Source of the DNA: Spongilla lacustris
Taxonomy: Eukaryota; Porifera; Demospongiae; Spongillida; Spongillidae
DNA: 64,000 nt
Direction: 5' to 3'
Assembly: GCA_949361645.1 (NCBI GenBank)
Contig: OX442428.1
Location: 3,583,847-3,647,846 of the forward strand
Both the position numbers and the translations under genes were made by a program. Each line of letters starts with the position of its first letter. The first letter of the stretch is position 1. The notes under the pieces are model-generated. The model ran no database searches, was not told the DNA's origin, and saw only the letters and a list, made by a program, of their open reading frames with translations. Below, piece after piece: positions 45,601 to 55,460 of the stretch.

Positions 45601-48600
45601 GGGGTTCGAGCAGTGAGCCTCTGTCTTAGAGGATCCCGCACCAAATGGAGAAGTGGGCTGGGGTTTGAAGATGGTGCTCCTCTGGCCTCATTCATGGAGT
45701 AAATTTATTGACTTATTATTTCTCTTTTTAATTACTTATCATCTAATTGTATGTATTTCATGTTTTTATATTAGTAATAAGACATCTTGTACGTGAATTT
45801 AACCCCTTTGGTAACTATCCTACATTTTACAAATTGTTCCTTTGAAAGTGATGGAGCATTATATATGAAGTTTGTAATTTCCACATTTGACATTCACTTC
45901 TGATTTGAAATCAAGGAAAATTTGGTGGAGTCATAGGCACTATGAATTTAACCCCATTGGTAACTATCCTACATTTATCAGACAATTGATCCTTTGAAAG
46001 TGATGGAGCATTAGATATGAAGGGGTCATGATGATACTTGATTTCTTGCTCGTGAAATCATTAAAAATGCACACACAGCAAACAGTTGCAAACATTAGAA
46101 TCAACACAACTGTACAGTGCCAGTAACGTTCTAGTTGTAACTTACATGTATTTCTGATTACGCAAACATTAATACATACATACATTCACACACATGACAC
46201 ACACAACACACATACATATATATACATACATACAACACACACACATGCACGCATACATACATGCAAACACACATTATACATCCACAGATGCAACAAACTC
46301 ACCTTATAGCAACCAACCAAAGTATTGAAATACTCCTAGAGCAGAGACACAATTTGAACATACAACAAAACATAGTACATTCATTGAGTAAGAGATTTTT
46401 GACAAGTAGGTGCATTGCTTTATCAATTAAAGAGTGGCCTTTAACCTATGCACTGTCTTGCACATCAGCAAGCACAACTTCCTTCCTTATCACATGCACA
46501 CCACAGTTATGTGCGTAATGTTATTTCAGTGGCCCATAATCAGCTGATCTAAAAAATGGGTGGGTTGTGAGAAGTGCATTACAGGCCCTAAGTGCTAATG
46601 TTAATGCAGATGCAGATCACAACACCTTGTTGTCATGCTCTTACAATTCTTTTATCAGTACTGGTTTAAAATGTATACATGTCCATAGTGATATTTCTAG
46701 CAACTAGCAACCATACTTCACAATTTCCATAGAAAGTGCAACTGCAAAAATTATCTCACCACAGTAAACAATGAATTTATCATGAGCAAATGGTCAACCC
46801 AACAAGTACCTTCATCAAGTAAATGTATCCCTTAAAACAAAAAGCAAATCTTAAAAAAAATACCGCAACTGGAGATGTGTGTGTTGCCTTGTGTTACCTT
46901 GATTAACTAAATAACCTTTGTAAAGAGGTGCTGATTATCTGTGACATAGTTCCAAATCGACACATTCTTCAGGAAATGGTCATAGCATGACAAAATTCAG
47001 AACTTAGTCTTTTAAAATAATTTCTCTGTTTGGAGCTCAACAACAGAACTGAGGAAGCTGAACACCAATGGGGCACATTGTGCAAATATGGGATGGCACT
47101 TGTGGTTCAGTTGTTTGATGTATGCCCTCCCTTTTTTCTTCTGTTAGCATCAGAATGGTTCAATTTACAGCGGGCTAGCCACCTCCTTGTCCATTCCAAT
47201 GCTACTGTTTTGAGATAGTGAACCTGATGTTGTTTCATTGTAAGCTTGTTGGAAATATGTATTTTTCAAAAGCATGGCAGCTGCCAAAGTGTAGTTTCAT
47301 TTGTTCTACATATCAGATGATACTAATGAACTGATGTGCTTTTGTGCTTATACCCTGCTTTTTTTTCTTTAACAGTGGTGTGAAACAATAAATGCTCCAA
47401 AAAGGGGCATTGGGCATTTGGAGCCTGGCTTTGTTTGATGTTGTATGTAGATGATACATAATTGCCATGGCAACACGTGGAAATTGCCATTTTCTCTGGT
47501 AGGCAAATTGATAATAACATTGTAGTGTTTTATTTTCATAGCGCACTAAGCAAGTGTGAGCGCACACCAATATGAAGAAAGAGGACATGGATATTGTTTT
47601 GGAAAGTTGCCTACCAGGCAATTGTTATGGCAACTATCAGAAGACAGCAACTATCTATCAAAGAGGTGCTAGCCAAAGTGACATAAGTGGATGATGTTTT
47701 GCCTTTATCCACCCCTCTCCATCTCTTCATATCTGTGGAGCGGTCTCAGGCTTGAGTACAATCGTCAATTAGAGGTGTGTGCATAGTCAGTAGGCTGCCT
47801 AGGCACCTTTATGATCAGACATTACAACACTCTGCAACTATGGAGGACTTTTGTTTTAGTGCAAATCTCCCCCTCCTTTTCTATCATGACAACCTCAAAT
47901 GTGGTTACATGTAATCACTCTGCAGATATACACTACACATTTGCACTCACTTTTCTTAGTTTCTCTTTGGTTTGTGACCAATCATTGCCCTGTGAAAAGC
48001 TGAACAATGGAAGAAGGCAGAGAAACAGAACCGGTGCAAATGCCAGCTGTAGAAAGAATTGCAAAAACTCTAATTAATTTAAGTTTTGAAAGCCACAAAA
48101 TAAATACCTGATCTACCAACATCTTCTTCACGGCATCTATGGATGGACCCAGCATTAAAATTTAATTCGGACCATGTGTACACATGCATCCACACCAGAA
48201 GTTACAACATATGCTTCAAATCCTATATACCACCAACTTTCTCATAGAGATTATTTATTTGCTCATCAAAAGTAATATAGAAAGGAATGGAAAGCCAAGT
48301 TGCCTAAGCAACCTATTGATGACACTGCAGGCAGTCCTTACATTCAGTGTGTTAAATTGTGGTCAAAGGTCAGTACCCTACACACTAACATTCCGTGACT
48401 AGTTAAGATATTCGTTACTAACACTGCCAATGCCTAACACTGCAGATGCAAGCTTTTAGTTGTGCTGTAGCTATACAAATACAAAGTATTTAACACAACA
48501 CACACACACATCATTAGCATGTAATCAAAACCTTTGGATGTTACTGTAGGTCCAAACATCTTATCCAATGTCTTGAACCAGGTTGCAATAACTGGACCCT

Positions 48601-49192
48601 AACAAAAGAATTAAGTACTCATGAATACTGTGCAAAATTGGTGACAGTTGTATTGTGTCTTTGCAATGTAAGATATTATTATGACTAAAGGATAGCCCTT
48701 GAAATGGTACAATGCCTTCATTGCAGCAAACAAAAAGTTAAGCTAAACCACTCTTGGGAGCACGGGTAAAGATAGACATAACTGCATCACTATTGCCAGT
48801 ATTGGCAAACACAAGCCAACAGTTATCGCCATGTTACGTTGCCGCCAAGGGACGATTTAGTATGTAGAACCTTTTGCTGTACACCCAAATCGCACAGTAA
48901 TAGGAACGTAGCTCAGACTGCACCACAGAACGATTATGCGTACCGTGAAACAACACCCTATAAGCGTTACTTTCACAGTTCGGCGCCATTTATGTTCCCT
49001 AATGGTTCGCCTGTCGACAGCCTGCTGGGCTATGATGTCCCCAAGTCCGTAGATCAGTCCTTAAATGGGCAGATATGCAAACGATGTGCCACCAGTGTTA
49101 TTGTCCATACCAGTAGATATCGCTTGAGTCACAAGCGGATTAGCGTTCAACTTCAGTACGTACCAGCCCCAAATAGCCTTGGCTGCGTTCAT
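39621..49192 (-). CDS. Mpv17/PMP22-family mitochondrial membrane protein
   Basis: Exons: 49192-49111, 49059-48944, 48598-48532, 48136-48108, 48046-47951, 39794-39742 and 39687-39621, all in frame, giving 169 residues (human MPV17 has 176). Signatures in order: WGWYVLKLNANPLVTQA, GLIYGLGDIIAQQAVDRR, GPVIATWFKTLDKMFG, DAVKKMLVDQLAFAP, LWPGVQLINFYIIPLKFR and NVVSLGWNTYIAWVAHR before the stop. Four membrane spans are expected. MPV17 forms a channel in the inner mitochondrial membrane and supports mtDNA maintenance. About a dozen residues between KEKLRK and LWPG are missing compared with relatives, so one small exon inside the 8.1-kb intron (39795-47950) was probably not found. That intron contains a REL retrotransposon. 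Confidence 0.9.
42368..42604. repeat. 149-bp minisatellite, left part
   Basis: A diverged partial unit (42368-42440), one full unit (42441-42589) and the first bases of a third. Landmarks are AATTTAACCCC, TGAAAGTGATGGAGC and TTGAAATCAAGGAAAA. Confidence 0.9.
42605..45795 (+). mobile_element. REL-type non-LTR retrotransposon, frame-broken
   Basis: About 3.2 kb between two identical 160-bp direct repeats (42441-42600 and 45796-45955). It encodes, in several frames, an N-terminal Cys/His finger, reverse transcriptase, a CCHC knuckle and a restriction-like endonuclease, then about 95 bp of AT-rich 3' sequence. It lies in the large MPV17 intron, antisense to that gene. The direct repeats are either an unusually long target duplication or the result of insertion into a tandem repeat. 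Confidence 0.8.
42634..45702 (+). pseudogene. Retrotransposon polyprotein (RT and endonuclease) with frameshifts
   Basis: The first frame (42634-44334) starts MADSIDLDDDDPS, has a finger CHVCRR...H..H...RC, then RT blocks VRPIGIGECLRRIIGR, LLVDAKNAFNMVNR (catalytic Asp) and EGVTQGDPLSMLIYAVAL. The catalytic YADD box is out of frame at 44217-44228, so the frame breaks just before it. A further break lies near 44287, another between 44480 and 44600. The frame from 44594 holds the knuckle CDGCGADFTLQHALDC, GGL and RHNEIRD. After a break near 45290 the last frame (45313-45702) carries VEALFDVRVIDTD and the C-terminal RSRLAFAGVRAVSLCLRGSR block. With at least four breaks it cannot make an active enzyme as read. 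Confidence 0.8.
45796..46024. repeat. 149-bp minisatellite, right part
   Basis: One full unit (45796-45944), identical to 42441-42589, then a diverged partial unit to about 46024. Confidence 0.9.
46025..47950. other. MPV17 intron, right part
   Basis: No exon recognised. 46175-46275 is rich in ACAC and ACATACAT simple repeats. Confidence 0.6.
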
Positions 49193-49407
49193 CACGTGGA
49201 TCTCTAACGCCCTCAGTAACCACGTGGAATTAAGGGCCTATTTTGTGTTAACCCCCAACACTGGTTGTAGGGTAATTAAGTAAATTCCAATCATCATCCC
49301 TTTGACATTTTGAAATAAATGATGGGAATTGGAATCAAGATTGGGTTTTAACATGTACAATATTACAAATTTCATTCAAAAAATGCAGTTCCTATTCCAT
49401 GAGGTTG

Positions 49408-51064
49408 TTATTTCTTCTTTTCTGGCTTAGCTGCCTTTGCTGAACCACCAGCTGCCTTATCAGTCTTGTCTACGCTCTTGATTACACCTACTGCAACCGT
49501 TTGCTTCATGTCACGCACTGCAAATCTTCCGAGAGGTGGGAAGTCGGAGAATGATTCTACGCACATAGGCTTGGATGGAATGAGATTTACGATGGCAGCA
49601 TCTCCGGTCTTGACAGTTTTGGGTAGATCTTCCAACTTTTTGCCACTCCTACGATCACACTTTTCGATTAATTCCGCGAATTTGCATGCGATGTGGGCCG
49701 TGTGACAATCCAATACTGGGGAATAGCCAGCATGGATCTCCCCAGGGTGATTTATGATGATAACCTAAAAACAGCATGCATACACTATAAGAACTCGCCT
49801 TCACAATCTATGAAGTTTACCTGAGCATTGAAGCTCTTAGCTTCCTTTGGAGGATCGTTCTTTGAATCTCCAGCAACAAATCCTCTCTTCAGATCTTTAA
49901 CGGACAAGTTCTTCACGTTGAAGCCAACGTTGTCTCCAGGCAAAGCTTCCGTAAGTGCCTCGTGGTGCATTTCAACTGACTTTACTTCCGTAGTAATACC
50001 AGCGGGAGCAATCGTCACGATCATACCAGGCTTTAGAATACCAGTTTCAACACGCCCAACAGGCACTGTGCCAATACCTATAAATTAAGCAAACCCATCT
50101 CAAATGTAAGCATGTAAGGTACAAAGTCAAACCTGACCTCCGATCTTGTACACATCCTGCAGCGGTAATCTGAGCGCCTTGTCAGTTGGTCTTGCAGGAG
50201 GAACGATGCTGTCCAGAGCATCAAAAAGGGTGTAGCCAGATGCGTTACCCTCCTTGCGCTCAATAGCGAATCCCTTGTACCAAGGAAGCTTATCGCTTCT
50301 TTCCAACATGTTATCACCGTTCCAACCAGAAATGGGAAGGAAAGGTACGGCCTTCGGGTTGTAACCGATTTTCTTGATGTAATCGGATACTTCTTTAGTG
50401 ATTTCAGTGAAACGAGCCTGAAAAACGATTGTCACACATTTTCCTGGTCTTGGCAATATACTTACCTCACTGTAGGGTGGTTCTGTGTTGTCGATTTTGT
50501 TAACACCGACGATCAGCTGTTTCACACCAAGGGTATAAGCAAGGAGTGCGTGTTCACGTGTCTGTCCATTCTTGGATATTCCAGCTTCGAATTCACCAGT
50601 ACTGGCGGCGACGATGAGCAGAGCGCAATCAGCCTGCAAGTAACAAGTTCAAGTTAACATTACAACTTTTTTGTCTGCCGCAGCACTAACCTGTGATGTT
50701 CCCGTAATCATGTTTTTGATGAAGTCACGGTGTCCGGGAGCGTCAATAACAGTTACGTAGAACTTCGCTGTTTCAAACTTCCACAGGGCAATGTCGATGG
50801 TGATACCACGCTCGCGCTCAGCTTTCAGCTTGTCCATCACCCAAGCGTACTTGAATGATCCTTTTCCCATCTGCAAATACCAATTGTCAGCATTGCATGA
50901 AACAGAGACGAGATACTTACGTCTTGAGCTTCCTTCTCGTACTTTTCAATGGTACGCTTGTCAATACCTCCGCACTTATAAATCAAGTGGCCAGTGGTGG
51001 TAGATTTCCCGGAGTCGACATGGCCAACGACGACGATGTTGATGTGTGTCTTTTCTTTTCCCAT
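49408..51064 (-). CDS. Translation elongation factor 1-alpha
   Basis: Six coding exons (51064-50921, 50870-50691, 50633-50466, 50417-50138, 50077-49821, 49764-49408) give 461 residues, the normal length. GTPase motifs are GHVDSGKST (P-loop), the [14 protein letters not shown] switch I region, DAPGHRDF (G3) and NKID (G4). Domain 2 starts [16 protein letters not shown] and domain 3 includes [20 protein letters not shown]. It delivers aminoacyl-tRNA to the ribosome A site. The exon 4 donor is taken as GTCAGG because it restores the conserved [11 protein letters not shown]. The tail is Lys/Ala-rich. Confidence 0.97.
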
Positions 51065-51079
51065 GGTTAGATCAGGAGT

Positions 51080-51196
51080 CTACAGTGACAATGTTGGTAG
51101 CATATAACCACGTGCGATAATACACAGCAATCGCAATGACAATAACGAAGAACACAAACAGCAGCAGAAAATAGTTGATTCCGGGTTACTACTTAC
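51080..51196 (-). other. Intron in the EEF1A 5' untranslated region
   Basis: On the minus strand a GTAAGT donor (51196) follows a non-coding exon beginning somewhere near 51230-51260, and an acceptor ending CTGTAG (51080) lies 15 bases before the ATG. Vertebrate EF1-alpha genes have the same arrangement. Confidence 0.6.
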
Positions 51197-51457
51197 CAAA
51201 ATCAAGCAAGTACGCTACGATGTTTTCAGATGAAACAGTCCTACCAACTGAACTGAACTCTACACGCGCTCTGAAAAGACTGATTGTTCTGCGCATGCGA
51301 ATTTTCTAAGCACGTGAACACGTGGAAACAGCAATTGACCGTGTCAAAAATTGCAAAAAAAATGTACGGGCCTGAGAGGGCCCTTCTAAAAATAACACTG
51401 ACGCTCTTGTCACCATGGAAACATTTCATAAACACAAATGGCTGCTACGATTTGTAC
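51197..51457. promoter_or_regulatory. Divergent promoter region EEF1A / DCDC2 with NRF-1-like site
   Basis: TGCGCATGCGA at 51290-51300 is a one-mismatch version of the palindrome in two other divergent promoters of this window. CACGTGAACACGTGG near 51312 holds two E-boxes. Confidence 0.6.
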
Positions 51458-51472
51458 ATGGAGAGTACAATA

Positions 51473-54400
51473 ATGTCCCAGTTCGAGCCTAAGACTGCAA
51501 AGAAGATATATGTTTACCGCAATGGCGTCGTGAATGCTGAACCCAAGCTTCTTGTTGTCAATGACCGTCACGTACGTGACTTTGCCGCATTTCTTGGACG
51601 CGTGACGAGCAGTATAAAGGCCCCAGTTGCTGTACGAAGTATATACACACCTATTGGTGGACAGCGTATTCAAAGCATTGATGATCTAAAGAGCGGAGCC
51701 CACTATGTTGCGAGTGGGGGAGAACAGTTTAAGAGAATAAGGTACCAGCATTGGCAGCAATATACGCTCCACGCATTGCACAGCTGATCATGATGTTAGT
51801 GTGTAGTATCTGCACCCTGCTTATAATAAGTGTGTATTGATAGACAGTGCAATGTTAGTATAATATGTACTAATACGTACTGTACGTGTACTATACATAG
51901 CTATCAGCATCACAAAAGGTTGTTACCAAGGAGACCAGCAAATGAGGTACCGGTACATACCCCCTATGTAACCATGAATTTAACGTGTCCTGGGTTCCTA
52001 GCTTGGGTCTCCAGCAACAAAGTTGCAGTTTTCAATTGCTGCATCAGCAAGATACAGAAAACCAGTTGAAAAGCCCCTCGTCATACAGTAAGCTACATTT
52101 TCTATCTCCTGCCTGTCCACAGTCATCCATATGTTTACTTCCCAGTGTCTTTCGGAATGGAGATGAACGTTTTAGAGGAGCAAGAGTACTTCTGCCGCGA
52201 ATGATTGTCACCGTGTGGGAGATGGTCCTTGAGACCATCACTGAAAAGCTTGAGTTGTACACTCCAGCAAAAAGGTAGGTAGGATTAATTAATATTTTCT
52301 TGTATTGAGATGTTGTGATGCCCTTCCAAACAAGTAGTAAGTAGTATTTTGCTTCAACAAGAAATTTTAGACATACTGAGTGTACTAGAAGGGTAGAATA
52401 ACTGTTATAGAACTATTGAACTAATAGAATATTGTAGTTTGTTATGCTTTGCCACTTAGATACTTTTATATGTGTACGTGCCAATCTGATTGAAACTGTT
52501 TTCTAGGTGGTTCATAACATTGTAAAGTGTCTGGGGCTCTGCCCATACCCCGCCCCCCCCCCCCCCCCCCTCCCTTCCCTTTTTTGGCTGGTAGTAAGGG
52601 AGGAGTACCCATCCCATTCCCTCCCTTTTATATCTAACCTCCTCCCCCCTTCCCTTTTTTGGCTGGGTGGAGTACCCATCCCATTCCCTCCCTTTTATAT
52701 CTAACCTCCCCCCCCTTCTCGAAATCCTAGATCCACCACTGACTTTGACAATCGCACACACCCACACACACAATACACACATATGATATGATATGTGCCC
52801 GAACACTGATTAGTCTTAATGGTATTATACCTGTGTTTTGGCTTAAGATTGTGGCATTACATATAGATTATGCACATTGGATGGAAAGATTGTACACTCT
52901 GTTGGTGAACTTCAAGATGGTGGGAGATATGTAGCACTTGAAGGCAGCAAGTCCTTTAAGAAGGTAGCGTACAGTTCAACAGAAGATACACCACTGCACA
53001 GAAGGAGGTAAAATAATGTAGCAATTAATTATTATTGAGATATGTTTTGGCACTTTAAACAAAACTTTTATCAAACCTTTGTATATAGACACCCGTGCTT
53101 GAGAATGTATTAATGTTGTGTATTTCGATTGTCAGGCTTCATACACTCCTAAAGCAATCTTCTGAAAGGGCAAAACCTCTAAGCCTCTCCCAGCCACAAG
53201 AGTTCCAACCTCATCCCCCTCCTCCTGTAAGTTCATCACTATATTTCTGTGTTGGTAACATCTTTATTTTAATTCACAGCAATCAGATGCGTTGCTACCA
53301 AGACGCAGAATAAAACTTCGGCCAATGGCTGGCAGGAAGAACAAAGAAGCCAGGGAGAAAGCAGTGCGCGACATAAAAGAAGTAAGAACATAGCTCCACA
53401 TGTAGTTGTGGAAACTGTTAGATGAAGGAGCATTACTGTAATTGTAATTACTGGCCAATTTTTTCAAGCAATGTCAGAAATTTATCCATCGTTCTGTTTC
53501 TCACAGGAAGATCCACTTTTTGGGAACGTTTCTCCACACAACAACAAGAGCAACTTCTTGGCTGAGCAAGATACTTCATACCGTTCTACCACCCCTGTTT
53601 CCCCTGCAACAACATTATCACAAAAGGGTGATGGTAGGGGTGAGGATGTCGATACACTTCCAAGTGACGATGACACGGTTACAGTGTCCAAGACAAACAA
53701 AGTGGAACAACGCATGAAACCAGAAATGAGAATAGGCATGCAGCACAATGTGTAGCTATTTGGTGTTACTCAGTGTGTCTCCTCACTTATCAGACAAGGG
53801 TTTGGCCAGACAGATTGTTGAAGAGCATGAGAATCTTGAGACAGTGCAAGAGTCCGGAGGTGAGTCCCATGTAGGCATGACTCAGTTTTAAACAGTGTGT
53901 GAATTTCCGTTTTTAAGATGTTGAAATAGAACGACCAATTGATCAGGAAGAAGCTGAGGAAGTTGGTGAGGAAGGTCCTGCCACACCTCCTAGCCCTCAA
54001 GCAGAGACAGCTCATCAGAGACAGGTTTGCATGTATTCATATGTCCAGAGATGCACGTATATGATGGTGTGGTGAACCTACTTGCAGGACCTGGAATTGG
54101 TAGCTAAGCCCATTCAAACACACATAGATTTATCAGTAAACAGAACAGTTTCCGGGGAGCACACCAAAGTTGAAAGGACCCAACAACCGCAGCTTGATGG
54201 AGAAGGATCTAAATCTAGCAGTGTGCTGGAAGGTGGTCCTGGGAACGTCACTGGTCTACAAAGCTCATCGCAACACTTAAGCAATAAATCACAGGAATCA
54301 TTTCAATTGCAGTCTTCAAGCTTCACAGAAAGCAAGGTTTGTGAGCGCTATGTTCAGTACACCTACAGATCCATTGTTTAATACTTAATGACACTGTTAG

Positions 54401-54715
54401 AAAAATCACACCATATGTGTTAAAAAGATCACATGTATCTGATTGGTCAGATGCTGGTGTAGAATCCATAGTGTTTGGGGGTATTCAAAGTTAACAACTA
54501 CCAGACTTGCCTATGTTTATTGGTTTACATGCTTGTGCATTGCTATATAAGTTTGCAACTTAAGCCATCAGGATTCACAATTATTTCACACTGGTTTAAA
54601 TATATATTAAAATATTTATCCACTCAAGGGTTGGCAAGTTCCGTTTGTTTGATGGAAGATATTTTATTAATGAATTGTCTTTATTGCATCACTGTAGACT
54701 GCAAGGCAGACTTGA
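51473..54715 (+). CDS. Doublecortin domain-containing protein 2 homologue
   Basis: Exons: 51473-51741, 52052-52087, 52146-52274, 52867-53007, 53136-53226, 53280-53381, 53507-53749, 53799-53859, 53918-54024, 54088-54336 and a tiny last exon 54698-54715. Total about 481 residues (human 476). Two tandem doublecortin domains: KKIYVYRNGVVNAEPKLLV to GGEQFKRI (about 10-88), then VIHVFRNGDERFRGARVLL to GSKSFKKVAY (about 100-185), with the linker RYRKPVEKP. The rest is a disordered, acidic, Ser/Gln-rich tail. DCDC2 binds microtubules and localises to cilia in vertebrates. Start could also be 51458. The exon 7/8 junction and the last exon are the weakest calls. Confidence 0.88.
52545..52725. repeat. 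C-rich insertion with an 84-bp tandem duplication
   Basis: In DCDC2 intron 3. A poly-C run (52553-52570) is followed by two copies of a segment containing CCCTTTTTTGGCTGG, GAGTACCCATCCCATTCCC and TTTTATATCTAACCTCC. The left side has TCTGGGGCTCTGCCCATA, similar to the 21-bp repeat at 63932-63973, so the two may belong to one transposable-element family. Confidence 0.7.
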
Positions 54716-55460
54716 CAGGTGCTATGGGAATGTCACTTTGCTCGTGTTGAACTACAATTCTCTTGATTACAGTCTTTTATACAGATTCATTGAATGTGAA
54801 TACCTTATGATACACATGATTGCTGTCCCTGCATGACCATTTAAGGTGTACATGTACAACCAGTCCATCTGGATTGTGATACTGGTCAGTTGGTTTAACT
54901 ATGGTTATAGCTAAACGGATTCTCAACTACGCTCCACACATTTATTAAAAATAGTGGCACTAAATGTACCAGTTTGAATATTTTGCATGCAGCAGAATGT
55001 GTACATGTTGGCATTTTACCATTAATAGCTTAGCTTGCATCACCAACTATATATGCAGCTTTATATCATATACTCGTTAAAATAAAAGTATTGTATTTCA
55101 CTTTAGTATCACATTGGACTGAAGGGAACATAGCCCATTTCTTGACAAACCTGCCTGTAAGCATCAGAAGTGTTCATTGCAGCATTCAAATTTCTGGTAG
55201 AAGCACAATATTGCCATATATGGGCATAACACCCATGCATCGTTCCTGCTCCTAACAATATTGATCCACAAGTTTAGGCTAGCAATGATTGCGTTGTAGC
55301 AGTTTTTATCTTTATAATGTGAACTTGAGTGGCATTAGACAGTAGGATGCGCATGCAGGAGTAGTACATACGATATGAAAATATAAAAAAAAATACAAAT
55401 ATTTCCTAATAAAGACATCACATGTTCATAACTTCAGTACTTGATGTCGGTAGGCATACG
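54716..55460. other. Intergenic region between convergent DCDC2 and the first acyltransferase
   Basis: No gene, RNA or obvious repeat was seen. Confidence 0.6.

Noticed and set aside
42441..45955. The flanking 160-bp repeats considered as LTRs
   Set aside because: They lack TG...CA ends, primer-binding site and polypurine tract, the encoded protein is LINE-type without protease or integrase, and similar units continue outside the element.
48839..49207. 122-codon frame on the plus strand
   Set aside because: It is antisense to MPV17 exons 1 and 2, whose protein matches the family; no independent evidence supports it.
49466..51070. Several plus-strand frames across the EEF1A locus
   Set aside because: They are antisense shadows of highly conserved EEF1A exons.
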